A DNA stretch of 64,000 nucleotides from SLFH01 sp050486265. Lineage in GTDB: Bacteria; Planctomycetota; Phycisphaerae; Phycisphaerales; UBA1924. The stretch covers positions 186,001-250,000 of the forward strand of contig JBJHCY010000003.1 in assembly GCA_050486265.1 (NCBI GenBank), given 5' to 3'. The translations under genes were made by a program, and so were the position numbers. Under the pieces are notes generated by a model. That model saw only the letters and a list, made by a program, of their open reading frames with translations. It had not been told where the DNA came from and did not search any database. Position 1 is the first letter of the stretch; each line of letters begins with the position of its first letter. Positions 8,348 through 17,042 of the stretch are shown here, piece by piece.

Positions 8348-9252
8348 GCGTGCTCACTGTGGAGAATGCGCCCTTTCTGGCGGCGTTGAGCGATGAGCAT
8401 CGGGTGCGTGCGGTTTCGAGGGCGGCCAAACTCGCTCGCCTTCGTGTCATCGCGGCGTGCCTTGTCGGTCTGCTGTTTCTGGCGATCCTCTTTGTCGCGC
8501 TGTTGGCGTACATCTACACGCTCATGCTTCCCGGTCTGCTCTGGCCGCCGCTGGCGATGACGGGGGTGATGTGGTTGATCGTTTTCGCCCTGCACTTCCC
8601 GCTCGTGATCTGGATGATCGGGAATGTGCAGTCGAGCGCTGTCGCCGGGAAACTGCTGGGATTTATCGCCGAGTCGCGTTGCGTTGTCTGCGCGTACGAC
8701 CTTCGCGGCCTCGGTGACGCAGGATCGTGCCCAGAGTGCGGCGCGGCGGACCTCTCGAACCAGCCGCGGACATCGGTGTTCCCGTTCGATCCGCGGACGA
8801 AGGCGCGCGCGTTGCGGAGTACGCCCGCACTGGCTGCGCTCGACGAGTGGGAGCTATACCGTGCTCTGTGCAGGGCGACGGCGCGTTCCTGGCGGAGGTT
8901 GATGGCTCTGTGCCTGCTTGCTGTCCCGATGTCGTACATCCTTGTCGTGCCGTTCAGTCTGGTGATGTACTTCGGGGGACGAGGCCTCGGTCGCGATCCG
9001 ACCGTGAGCGGCGACTTTTTGCTTCTTGTGATGGTGTCGGTGTTTGTGACCGGTGTGGTGCTCGTGCCGCTGGGTTACACCAAGTTCTGCGCCCGGATGT
9101 ACCGGCGTCGTGCGGCGGGGATATTGCGTCGAGCCGTCGCACGGGGCGAGTGCGTGGTTTGCGGCTTCGACGTAGGCGGCGCGCACAGCCGTTGCCCGGA
9201 GTGCGGTACGCGGTGCGTCGGAAGCGTTGAAGGCAATGGGGGTGGGGCGTGA
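8344..9252 (+). CDS. double-module membrane zinc-ribbon protein, array member 8
   Basis: 302 aa, made of two complete copies of the family plan in one chain. Module 1 (about 1-140): FLAALSDEHRVRAV, two transmembrane segments, ribbon CVVCAYDL ... CPECG. Module 2 (about 150-302): LAALDEWELYRAL, two transmembrane segments, ribbon CVVCGFDV ... CPECG. This looks like fusion of two neighbouring array genes through loss of a stop codon. The ATG overlaps the previous stop (ATGA), and its own stop overlaps the next start. Four transmembrane segments and two ribbons suggest an internal pseudo-dimer, so the single-module proteins may act as dimers (inference). Confidence 0.8.
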   Translation: MSVLTVENAPFLAALSDEHRVRAVSRAAKLARLRVIAACLVGLLFLAILFVALLAYIYTLMLPGLLWPPLAMTGVMWLIVFALHFPLVIWMIGNVQSSAVAGKLLGFIAESRCVVCAYDLRGLGDAGSCPECGAADLSNQPRTSVFPFDPRTKARALRSTPALAALDEWELYRALCRATARSWRRLMALCLLAVPMSYILVVPFSLVMYFGGRGLGRDPTVSGDFLLLVMVSVFVTGVVLVPLGYTKFCARMYRRRAAGILRRAVARGECVVCGFDVGGAHSRCPECGTRCVGSVEGNGGGA

Positions 9253-10295
9253 GGGAAGGAAGGCTTCTGCAGTGGGAGCCGCGCCTGCGGGCCCTCAGCG
9301 AAGGGGAGTTGCTCGATTGCGCAGAAGAGATCCGATCGAGCCGCGGCGTGCGATCGCAGGAGCGTTTGGGGTTGGTGCTCGCAAGCTTGTTGCTCCTCTT
9401 GTTTCTCAGCGGTCTCGGCGGTCTCTGGTGGGCGTGGGCCGGGCTGGACTGGTCGATTCGATTCTTCTGGGTGTGCGGCCTTGCCGGGATTGTGGTATTG
9501 ATCATTGCGGCGCATCGGTGTTTCGGGCGCGAGGCGGCGGTCGCTCGGGCGCTCGGAAGAATGATCGACGCGGGGCGATGCGTGCGATGCATGGCCGAGG
9601 CGCCGAGGCCGGCGTTTGAAGGCGAGCCGGCAGTCTGCACCGTCTGTTCGACGCCCGTGCTTTCAAAGCCCCGTGACTCGCAGGACATGCAGCGCCGGGA
9701 GACAGAAGCGCGGATTCCCGAGCCGATCGGTGAACCGCCGCCACGGTCGGGTGAAATCGTGCTCAGCGGGGGCAGGGCTCGTCATTGGATCGAGCGACGC
9801 GTGCCCGAGCTGCGCGAGTTGGAGATTCCGGAACTCAAGCGTGCCGTCAACGAGGCGAAGCGCGGGGCGAAATCCGGCCTGGCTTCCACGGTTCTCGCGG
9901 CGATGGCGCTCTCCGTGCTTCTGCTGCTCGTGTACGCGTTCGTGGCGGTCTACATCCTCGCGACATACTTCCCGTCGGGCCGTTCGTACACGCCCACAAA
10001 TGTGGCGTACTACATCGGTGTCATCGGGATGCCGACGATCGCGGTCGTTGCGTGCCGGGGGATCTACCGGCGCGCTATCGCGGTCAACATCATCGGCCGG
10101 ATGTGCGGCGGGCGCTGCGTGGTCTGCGGGTACGACGTCGGCAGCGACGGAACACGCGATCACTGCCCGGAGTGCGGCACGCGGTGTGTCGGGCTTGTTC
10201 ACGATGAAGAGAGTGGGGCGGCCCCTGGCGTCAACCCGCAACTTCGCATCGACCCGGCGACGGGTGAGCTGGTGAGAGAGCGACGGGAGAAGTAG
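9249..10295 (+). CDS. double-module membrane zinc-ribbon protein, array member 9
   Basis: 348 aa, starting with a GTG that overlaps the previous stop (GTGA). Like member 8 it carries two modules, but the first ribbon has decayed to CVRCMAEAPRPAF ... CTVC, keeping two C-x2-C pairs and losing G-Y and C-P-E-C-G. The second ribbon is intact (CVVCGYDVGSDG ... CPECG). Two pairs of transmembrane segments lie at about 37-82 and 212-262. A 35-residue soluble tail with a P-A-T-G-E-L-V motif follows. It is the last gene of the array; the next gene converges on it. Confidence 0.78.
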   Translation: MREGRLLQWEPRLRALSEGELLDCAEEIRSSRGVRSQERLGLVLASLLLLLFLSGLGGLWWAWAGLDWSIRFFWVCGLAGIVVLIIAAHRCFGREAAVARALGRMIDAGRCVRCMAEAPRPAFEGEPAVCTVCSTPVLSKPRDSQDMQRRETEARIPEPIGEPPPRSGEIVLSGGRARHWIERRVPELRELEIPELKRAVNEAKRGAKSGLASTVLAAMALSVLLLLVYAFVAVYILATYFPSGRSYTPTNVAYYIGVIGMPTIAVVACRGIYRRAIAVNIIGRMCGGRCVVCGYDVGSDGTRDHCPECGTRCVGLVHDEESGAAPGVNPQLRIDPATGELVRERREK

Positions 10296-10325
10296 GTACG
10301 GGTGTTGCCGTAGCCGTCCTTGCGC

Positions 10326-11708
10326 TCAGCGTCTCGGGTTGCGTCCCCGCAGCGGCTTCTTGGGTTTGACGGGCGGGCGTGGGCCGGCGCGGTGGGGTTC
10401 AGAGACCTCGGCGGCGGAGGATTGCGAGCTTTCCGACGAGTCGCTCTCGGCCTGACGCTCTGCATCTGCGGCTTGTTCGGCCGCGGCTTCTTCGGCGTCG
10501 TCTTTGTCTTTCTCGTTGTCGTTGTCGTTGTCTTTGTTTTGGGTGGGGGTAGGGGCGGGTCCGGGGAGTGCCGGGCGGTCTGATGGGAGTGCGTGGGCGT
10601 CGTCGGGGATGCGTGCGAAGAGCAGGCGTCCGCCGGCGGTCTGGAGCGTGCTGGTGACATGGAGCTGGACTTCTTCGCCGATGGCGTCCTCGCCGTTCTC
10701 GGCGACGACCATCGTCCCGTCGTCGAGGTAGCCCACGGCCTGGCCCGGCTGTTCGCCCGGCTTGATCAGCCGCACCGTGAGCGCTTCGCCGGGGATCACG
10801 CTCGGCTTCATCGCGTTGGCGACATCGTTGAGGTTGAGCACCTTGACGCCCTGGATCTGCGCCACGCGGCTGAGGCCGAGGTCGGTGGTGACGAGGATCG
10901 CCGGCAGGGCCTTGGCGAACTCGACGAGCATCTGGTCGACCGCTTTGCCGGGCACGGGCGTCTCGTCGATGGTGACATCGAGATTGCCCGATCGCTGCAG
11001 CTTGCCGATGATGTCCAGCCCGCGCCGGCCCCGGGCGCGTTTGAGCTTGTCGTGCGAGTCGGCCATGCGTTGCAACTCGCCGACGACGAACTGCGGGATG
11101 ACCAGGGGTGTCTGCACCATCCCGGTGTTGGCGACATCGACGATCCGCGCGTCGATCAGCGCCGAGCTGTCGAGCACCATCGGTCGCGGCCCGCGGATCT
11201 GCTTGGCGAACTCGACATACGGGATGACCAGGCGGAAATCGTCCTGCGTCATCAGCACCGTCACGACGCCGAAATAGGCCAGCGAGATTCCGACGATGAC
11301 CTTCACGGTGCCGACGAACGCGTCTTGCAGTTCGTAGAGCTCGGCGAGCAGGTCGATCACGCGGCCGATCGCCAGCGTCGCCAGCATGGCGAGGATGATG
11401 CCGAAGAAGAGGGCCGAGAGCGTCGAGATCCGTTTGCTCTTGGGCAGCAGGATGTCGAAGAGGACGACCAGCGCCCCCAGCGCCAGGCCCACGCCGAGCT
11501 TGAGGTGCCAGTCGCTGGCGAGGTAGGTGTAGGTGACGGTGCCCGCCGGGCCGGGGCGGGGCGAGCGGTCCGGCCCGATGATCGAGAGCAGCAGCACGGA
11601 GAAAAAGAGAGCGGCGAAGGCGGCACGCATGATGCTCACCAGCGTCATCCGCTGGCGCGTGTCGTGCTCGCGTGGGTGCAGGTCGAGGGTTGGCTGCTGC
11701 TGGTTCAT
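10326..11708 (-). CDS. YacL-like membrane PIN/TRAM domain protein
   Basis: 460 aa. About four transmembrane segments (residues 25-160) are followed by a PIN domain opening with MVLDSSALIDARI, whose first Asp is one of the acidic metal ligands of PIN nucleases. A TRAM-like beta domain follows (GQAVGYLDDGTMVVAENG). The layout matches the YacL family, which is associated with RNA binding or cleavage at the membrane. The last 75 residues are low complexity, with an acidic N-D-N-D-N-E-K-D stretch and a basic Pro-rich end not found in short homologues. A TTACACT box lies 11 nt before the start on the minus strand. Confidence 0.85.
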   Translation of the reverse strand: MNQQQPTLDLHPREHDTRQRMTLVSIMRAAFAALFFSVLLLSIIGPDRSPRPGPAGTVTYTYLASDWHLKLGVGLALGALVVLFDILLPKSKRISTLSALFFGIILAMLATLAIGRVIDLLAELYELQDAFVGTVKVIVGISLAYFGVVTVLMTQDDFRLVIPYVEFAKQIRGPRPMVLDSSALIDARIVDVANTGMVQTPLVIPQFVVGELQRMADSHDKLKRARGRRGLDIIGKLQRSGNLDVTIDETPVPGKAVDQMLVEFAKALPAILVTTDLGLSRVAQIQGVKVLNLNDVANAMKPSVIPGEALTVRLIKPGEQPGQAVGYLDDGTMVVAENGEDAIGEEVQLHVTSTLQTAGGRLLFARIPDDAHALPSDRPALPGPAPTPTQNKDNDNDNEKDKDDAEEAAAEQAADAERQAESDSSESSQSSAAEVSEPHRAGPRPPVKPKKPLRGRNPRR

Positions 11709-11819
11709 GAGGTCCGGAGAGTGTAAGGAAGATCGGGCCGGTCGGCTTGCGGTTCGGGCCCGTGCCCCGGGGAGCCTGTCCGGGCGCGGGCCCCGCAGGG
11801 TTGCATCGGCCTAGCATCG

Positions 11820-11968
11820 CTCTGGCCCGGTCCCCCGGGTCGGCGGCCGGGGCCGGTGCACGGGTGGCCCGTGAACCTGGTCAGGGCTTGACCGCAGCAG
11901 CCATAAGCGGCCGTCGTCCGGTGCCGCCGGATTCCTGGCCGCCGACCCGAGGGGACCGGGCTGCTTTT
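11820..11968 (+). ncRNA. ffs: signal recognition particle RNA (4.5S-type)
   Basis: The centre of this non-coding stretch carries the conserved SRP domain IV: GGTCAGG at 11879-11885 and GCAGCAGCC at 11894-11902, the asymmetric-loop elements bound by the M domain of Ffh. The two ends (from 11824 and up to 11964) form a near-perfect stem of about 25 bp. The 3' end runs into TTTTCT. A -10-like TAGCAT lies at 11812-11817, about 7 nt before the first paired base, which fits the predicted 5' end. It is a short bacterial-type SRP RNA without an Alu domain. Open frames that cross it are spurious. Confidence 0.82.
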
Positions 11969-11994
11969 CTGCGCCGAAAGCCCCGGACCTTCGA

Positions 11995-13212
11995 TCACCG
12001 CCGGTTTGTCAGCCGCAACTCGATGGTCTGGTTGAGCTCGGGCTGTTCGATGCGGAGGCCGTCGAGGGCGCCGGTCTCCAGGTTGAAGTAGTTGGTGATG
12101 CGCGAACGACCGGTGGTTTCGAGGGTGAGCACGCCGTGGGGCCCGGTCCGTTGATAGCGTGTGATGCTGCCTGTGTGCGGGTCGCGGTCGATGACGCCCT
12201 GGTCCATGCGTCGGAGCGCCTCGGGGCTCATCCAGAAGCCGGCGATCATGCCGCGGGCCATGCCGACCTCGCTTCGGGTGGTGCTTTCGGGCATGCCCTG
12301 GATGTCGATACGGAACTCGCCGGCGCCTTTCACCCAGCCCTCGCCTCGCTCGGTGATGCGGAGGGTCGACCGCGCAGGGTGGCTCTGCGTGAAGCCCGCC
12401 GCCGAATACACCATCTGTCCCTCGTAGCGCATCTCACGGACGGTCTTGGTCCAGTCCGGCCACTCGGCCTTGGTCCAAGGCCCCTCGATCATCCGCAGGC
12501 CCATGAACTGGCTCGACTCGCGGCTCTGGCGGTTGAACTCGTTGTGCTGCTCGCCCCGGCGGAGCGGGCCGCTGGCGCTCTGGCTCATCAACAGCAGGCC
12601 GGACTCCGCGTCGTAGGTTCTGCGGCTCACCGCGTCCCGCGTCCGCACCGTGACCGTCACCGTCTGCACCGTCTGGTTGTTGAACGCGACAGGCCCGCGC
12701 TGCACCTCGACCCCGTCGCCCGATTGCAGTTCCTTGAGCACCTCGGGCGGGGTGAAGAAGGCGCCCCCGCCGATCGTGCTCATGGCGGTGATGAATTCCG
12801 TCCCGCCCCCGGCGTACATGAGCTGTTCGCCGACGCCGATGCGGGCGAGCGCCGTCGTGCTGGTCATGACGAATCGGTCGGTGACAGCCAGCACATCGAT
12901 CGTCATCGGCCCCATGCCCGCCGAGCCCGCGGCCCCCGGCTCGCCCGGTCTCGCGTTGGCCGGGCCCTCGATCGACGAGGTGGCGAAGTACGCCAGGCGA
13001 AGCCCGGGCTTGACCCACTCCGGGGCATTGACCGAGTCGCCGGGCATCTGCGGCGTCGCCCCGCCCCCGTCCTGCCCCCCGTCCTGCTGCCCCGGGTTGC
13101 CGAGATCACGCAGCCTGTCGAGCATGCCCTGCCCGAAGGCGCCGGAGGCGAACAACAGCGGCATGGCGACAGCCGCGGCAAGACGGTTCTGCAAACGGCA
13201 CTTGAGCTTCAT
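11995..13212 (-). CDS. secreted protein of unknown function
   Basis: 405 aa. A classical signal peptide (basic start, hydrophobic AAAVAMPLLFASGAFG, cut near residue 27) is followed by a Gly/Gln-rich linker and a beta-rich domain. Repeated phrases such as VTDRFVMTSTTAL, RRTYDAESGLLL and ITRYQRTGPHGVLTLETT suggest an all-beta, lipocalin- or LolA-like fold, but I do not recognise a family. The ATG at 13212 follows AAGGGG. A TTACACT box on the minus strand about 50 nt upstream is a likely -10. The protein is periplasmic or exported. Confidence 0.7.
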   Translation of the reverse strand: MKLKCRLQNRLAAAVAMPLLFASGAFGQGMLDRLRDLGNPGQQDGGQDGGGATPQMPGDSVNAPEWVKPGLRLAYFATSSIEGPANARPGEPGAAGSAGMGPMTIDVLAVTDRFVMTSTTALARIGVGEQLMYAGGGTEFITAMSTIGGGAFFTPPEVLKELQSGDGVEVQRGPVAFNNQTVQTVTVTVRTRDAVSRRTYDAESGLLLMSQSASGPLRRGEQHNEFNRQSRESSQFMGLRMIEGPWTKAEWPDWTKTVREMRYEGQMVYSAAGFTQSHPARSTLRITERGEGWVKGAGEFRIDIQGMPESTTRSEVGMARGMIAGFWMSPEALRRMDQGVIDRDPHTGSITRYQRTGPHGVLTLETTGRSRITNYFNLETGALDGLRIEQPELNQTIELRLTNRR

Positions 13213-13339
13213 GGCGACCCCTTCATGCGTGCCCCTCCCGATCGGCGGGCATCGGGGCCGAGTGTAACGGATCGGTCGCCGTCTCCGTTGGCTCAAGCAT
13301 TGGCTAGCATGAAGGTTTATTGGACGACCCGGCGCACGC

Positions 13340-14584
13340 TCAACCGACCATCCCTCGCCTGAGCATCCTGGCCGGAGCGGTCGACGAGGGCGAGATCGGC
13401 CCCGCCGGCGTCTGCATGATCCAGTCCGACAGCTTTGTGAGCTCAATCTCGTAGGTCTCGCCCTGGGTCATGGTGCTGACCTGGAACGGTCGGTTCATCA
13501 GCATTGCCCTCGCTGTCTCGGCACCGAGCTCGTGCAACTCGAACCACATGTGCTCGCGGCTCTCGCCGTCGTCGGTCGGGATCCCCATCTTCAGGCCCAC
13601 GATCGAGTCGTAGCCGGCGAACTCCTCGCGCATCCGCCGGAGCATCGGCAGCGCCGCCTTAGCCCGGTCGGAGATGATGTCCGACGCCTGCTCCGTCAGC
13701 GGCATCGCAGCAACCGGACGCTTGCCCGTGAAGACCGACGACGGACGCAGCTTCCTCTTCAGCACGCGGTCGATCCGCCCCGGCGGGTCGCAGAGCACCA
13801 CACGGGCGGAGTTATGAAACTCGTCGTCGCTGCGCAGCATGATGTCTTCCCGCCGCCCCAAAGCGTGGAAGTGCTCCACCGGCACCGCCACCACAACATG
13901 CGAAGGTCCCACCTGCATGAACGACGGCTCCTCCACCGGCACCTCCCCCTCCAGCACGCGGAACACGACCGACCGCAGCAGCTCCATCATGCCGATGTCC
14001 GGCCGCAGCAGATCGATGTCCGGGCCGCCCAGCGGCGCCAGCCCGTGCGTGTGCGCCCAGACCGAGCCGTCGTCGTTCTGCACGCCGTGCACCAGGTGCA
14101 CCGCGTTGATGTCCGCGTCGGCGTCGTGGCACAGCTCGTCGTCGAGCATCTCCTTCGTCCAGAACTGCATCGCGGCGATGTCCAACGCGTCGATCCCGTC
14201 GTTCCCGAGGATCGTCCGCGCGAACCACAGCATCCCCTTGCGGTCGCGGAGCAGGTGCCCGTTGCTCCCCTCGCCCCGGATCTCGATGCAGCACCCCGCC
14301 GCGCCGTGTGCGGCGATATCCGCCTCGAGCAGCCCCGGCTGCAGCCGCATCGCGTCGGCATCGACGGGCTCAGCGCCCGGCTTGTATCTCGCGGCCCCCT
14401 TGCCCCAGTGGGGGTGGGCGAACACCACGCGCCAGCCGGTCTCGTCGTCCTTGCGGACCGCGACACGCTTGTCCCCGCAGCCGCCGCGGCGCAGGCGTTC
14501 TGCGATCACCTCCGCACCGGGCGCGTGCTTGCCCGGGAACGACAGCTCGGCAGCCCACTTGAACGATTGATGCAGCAGACTCAT
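13340..14584 (-). CDS. DUF2314-containing protein, paralogue A
   Basis: 414 aa, cytoplasmic. The C-terminal part has the DUF2314 look: DDGESREHMWFELHEL, then a short beta stretch ending in LSDWIM. The N-terminal and middle parts (HWGKGAARYKPG, GHLLRDRKGMLWFAR, DELCHDADADINAVHLVH) resemble the DUF4026-like regions often fused to DUF2314. A HTHGL motif and several Asp/His pairs could bind metal, but no activity is known. It is about 40-50% similar by eye to the next gene along its whole length, so the pair arose by tandem duplication. TAATCT about 35 nt upstream is a likely -10. Confidence 0.7.
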   Translation of the reverse strand: MSLLHQSFKWAAELSFPGKHAPGAEVIAERLRRGGCGDKRVAVRKDDETGWRVVFAHPHWGKGAARYKPGAEPVDADAMRLQPGLLEADIAAHGAAGCCIEIRGEGSNGHLLRDRKGMLWFARTILGNDGIDALDIAAMQFWTKEMLDDELCHDADADINAVHLVHGVQNDDGSVWAHTHGLAPLGGPDIDLLRPDIGMMELLRSVVFRVLEGEVPVEEPSFMQVGPSHVVVAVPVEHFHALGRREDIMLRSDDEFHNSARVVLCDPPGRIDRVLKRKLRPSSVFTGKRPVAAMPLTEQASDIISDRAKAALPMLRRMREEFAGYDSIVGLKMGIPTDDGESREHMWFELHELGAETARAMLMNRPFQVSTMTQGETYEIELTKLSDWIMQTPAGPISPSSTAPARMLRRGMVG

Positions 14585-14666
14585 CCCTCGGGTCTCCGTG
14601 AGGTTCAGGGTTTCGGCACAGATTACCAACCCGGGCCCCGCACGCAACCCCGGTCGGTCCGCGGCC

Positions 14667-15947
14667 TCAATCGGTGTCGTCGGAGAAGATCCCTCGGCGC
14701 AGCGCCCGCGCCGGCAGCATCGAGCCGGGCTTGATCCACCCCGCGGGTGTCGCGACGATCCACTCGGTCAGCAGGTCGAGCCCCCATTCGCCCGTGTCCC
14801 CCTCGCGCATCGACGAGACATGCAGGGGCCGGCTCGCCAGCGCCGCACGCACGCGCTCTTTACCTAACTCTTCGACCCGGAACCACAGGTGCTCGCGGCT
14901 CTCGCCGTCGTCGGTCTTGATCCCCAGCTTCACCGCGACCTCCGGCTCGTGCTTCGCAAACTCTTCGACGAGCTTCCGCAGCAGCGGCAGGGTCGCCTTG
15001 GCCCGGTCCGCCAAGATGTCGGTCGCCGCTTCGGAGTAGTCCAGCAGCCTGGCGTTGCGCTTGCCGCTCATCACCCGCGACGGGCGCAGCGCCCACCGCC
15101 CGCCGGTCATCCAGCCCCAGGCCCAGCCCAGCCTCCGCTGCAGCGGGCTGTGCGGGTCGCACAGGACCAGGCGCCGGATGTTGTGCATCTCGTCGTCGGA
15201 TCTGACGCCGATGTCACGCTTTCGGCCCAACTCGTTGAACACCTCGACAGGAACCGCGAGCACATCCCGCCCGGGCCCGAAGTCCAGCATCGAGGCCTCG
15301 TCGGATGGGAGGTCGCCCTCGATCACCCGCATCGCGATCGCGCGACAGTACTGCTGCGCGTCCTCGCCGGGGTCGATGATGTCGAAGTCCGTGCCGCCGA
15401 CATCGCCCAGCCCGTGTGTGTGCAGCCAGATCCGTCCGTCCCCGTTGTCGACATTGTGGATGATGTAGACGGCGTCGATGTCCGCGTCAGCGTCGTGGCT
15501 GACCTCGTCGTCGAGCATCTCTCGCGTCCAGACATGCGTCGAGATCGCGTCGAGCGCCGCCACGCCTTCGTCGCCCATCACCGAGCGGGCGAACCACAGC
15601 ATCGCCTTGCGATCGCGGAGGATGTGCCCGCTGGCGCCTTCGCCGGCGATGTCGATCCGCGATCGGGCCATCTTGAGCGCACGCACATCGTCGGGAAAGA
15701 GCCAGGGCTGCGCCAGCAGCAGTTCGTCCTTGAAGGCCTTCATCCCCGGCTCGAAACACGCGGCCCCCTCGCCCCAGTGGTTGTGGGCGAAGCGGACCAC
15801 CCAGCCGCCCTCGGCCCCGGGCCCGGCCTCGGCCGCCGAGCACCCGGCCGCACGCAGCCGCTCGGCGACCCGATCGCCGTCGGGAGGGGCCGGCGATCGG
15901 AACATGACCGAAGCAGCCCACGGAATAGGTTGTTCCAAGAGATTCAT
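14667..15947 (-). CDS. DUF2314-containing protein, paralogue B
   Basis: 426 aa. Same architecture and order of motifs as the downstream paralogue: NHWGEGAACFEPG, GHILRDRKAMLWFARSVMG, DDEVSHDADADIDAVYIIH, LHTHGLGDVGG, and C-terminal DDGESREHLWFRVEEL ... LTEWIVATPAG. A 15-residue insertion (WAWGWMTGGRWAL) in the second half is missing from paralogue A. TAAGCT on the minus strand about 25 nt before the start is a possible -10. The two genes are 82 nt apart and probably co-expressed. The retained DADAD and HTHGL motifs are the best guide to a shared active or binding site. Confidence 0.7.
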   Translation of the reverse strand: MNLLEQPIPWAASVMFRSPAPPDGDRVAERLRAAGCSAAEAGPGAEGGWVVRFAHNHWGEGAACFEPGMKAFKDELLLAQPWLFPDDVRALKMARSRIDIAGEGASGHILRDRKAMLWFARSVMGDEGVAALDAISTHVWTREMLDDEVSHDADADIDAVYIIHNVDNGDGRIWLHTHGLGDVGGTDFDIIDPGEDAQQYCRAIAMRVIEGDLPSDEASMLDFGPGRDVLAVPVEVFNELGRKRDIGVRSDDEMHNIRRLVLCDPHSPLQRRLGWAWGWMTGGRWALRPSRVMSGKRNARLLDYSEAATDILADRAKATLPLLRKLVEEFAKHEPEVAVKLGIKTDDGESREHLWFRVEELGKERVRAALASRPLHVSSMREGDTGEWGLDLLTEWIVATPAGWIKPGSMLPARALRRGIFSDDTD

Positions 15948-16036
15948 CCCGGGCCTCCGCGCTGGTTGCGGCGGAGCTTACCGACCCGCCCTGCCTGCGC
16001 CAACCCCCGCGTCAACTCCGGCGTCATTCCCCTGCA

Positions 16037-16498
16037 TCATGCCTCCGCGGGCCTCAGCGGTTCGGCGTGCGTCACCATCCACTCCAGATACGCTCGCAGC
16101 GTCTCGGGCATCGCCTCGTCCTTCAGCCCGCGGTCGTCGCAGACCTCCCTGAAGCGCCACCAGAATTCCTCGCACGCATCGCCCATGTTGTTGTCCATGG
16201 GCGAGCCGAGTTCCACATACAACCTGTCGTCCAGACGCATCCACTCGGGGTCGATCCGAAGGAACTCGGCGGCTTCGATCCAGAACCGCTCCGCCTCGTC
16301 GATCCGGTCGGCCAACAGCCCCCCGTCGTCTTCGAGCTGCGTGCGGACGGGCACACGCCCGCGTGCCGAAAGCCGCTCGACCTTTCGTCTGTGTTGCGTA
16401 AGGACTCTCCAAAAGTAATACCCACACACGACGACGCCGAGCACGACAAGAACGGCGAGAGCCACAAATCCCACGATGCGCAGCAGACCCTCATCCAT
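16037..16498 (-). CDS. small membrane-anchored protein of unknown function
   Basis: 153 aa. One N-terminal transmembrane helix (about residues 8-30) is followed by a basic segment (QHRRKVERLSARGR) and a soluble, acidic and Trp-rich domain rich in helices. No family recognised. It lies between a zinc-ribbon membrane protein and the DUF2314 pair on the same strand, with gaps of 53 and 89 nt, so the four genes could share a transcript. Confidence 0.6.
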   Translation of the reverse strand: MDEGLLRIVGFVALAVLVVLGVVVCGYYFWRVLTQHRRKVERLSARGRVPVRTQLEDDGGLLADRIDEAERFWIEAAEFLRIDPEWMRLDDRLYVELGSPMDNNMGDACEEFWWRFREVCDDRGLKDEAMPETLRAYLEWMVTHAEPLRPAEA

Positions 16499-16551
16499 TC
16501 AACGCCTCGTTTGTCTTGTTCGGCTCTCGGCTCGCTCCTGCAGCAGCAGAT

Positions 16552-16989
16552 TCACGAAAGGCTCTCGCCCGATCCCGTGCGTCTCCCGCCGAGCAGCGGC
16601 ACCAGCCTCCACCGGTAGCGGCAATCAAAGTGGTGGTACCCTTCGCCGCACTCAGGGCAGTCGCCTTCTTCGGCCAGTTGCGAGAGGTCGTAGGTGCACC
16701 GCGTGCACAGCCGCCAGTCCGAGGCTTCGAGCCTGGCGCGGAGCCGGCTCTCCAGGAGATAGAGCAGGCCCAGAGCCGCCGCCAGCACCGCGACAAAGAC
16801 ACCGATCTCGCCGACCAGCCCCAGGCCGAGCCTGTCGGCGAACGAGCCGGCCAGGAGTGACAGCGCAAACGCCGCGATCACGAAGACCAGCCGCTTTCGG
16901 GCGATCGCGGGCGGCGTGGAAGACACGGGCGTCGCTGGCTCGGGCCGCTGCGGCGGGCCGGGGTTGTCCCGGTTGGTGGGCTGGGTCAT
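16552..16989 (-). CDS. membrane zinc-ribbon protein outside the main array
   Basis: 145 aa. A Pro-rich soluble start precedes two hydrophobic segments (about 34-54 and 60-80), then the ribbon CTRCTYDLSQLAEEGDCPEC. It continues with HHFDCRYRWRLVPLLGG. The plan equals that of the array at 4.8-10.3 kb, with C-T-Y in place of C-G-Y. The ATG at 16989 was preferred over a TTG one codon earlier because a TAGTCT box ends exactly 6 nt before it, suggesting a leaderless transcript. It is divergent from dnaX. Confidence 0.7.
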   Translation of the reverse strand: MTQPTNRDNPGPPQRPEPATPVSSTPPAIARKRLVFVIAAFALSLLAGSFADRLGLGLVGEIGVFVAVLAAALGLLYLLESRLRARLEASDWRLCTRCTYDLSQLAEEGDCPECGEGYHHFDCRYRWRLVPLLGGRRTGSGESLS

Positions 16990-16995
16990 CAAGGT

Positions 16996-17001
16996 AGACT
17001 A
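16996..17001 (-). promoter_or_regulatory. -10 box for the zinc-ribbon gene at 16989
   Basis: TAGTCT on the minus strand ends 6 nt before the ATG; no Shine-Dalgarno sequence lies between. Predicted leaderless mRNA. Confidence 0.5.
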
Positions 17002-17042
17002 CCCGATCAAGCGGCCCGCCCCCGGCCCCTCGCCTTCCCGCT

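Noticed and set aside
10593..11726. Plus-strand open frame opposite the YacL-like gene
   Set aside because: Composition is typical of antisense frames (Arg/Asp/His/Gln-rich). The minus-strand gene has PIN, TRAM and membrane segments.
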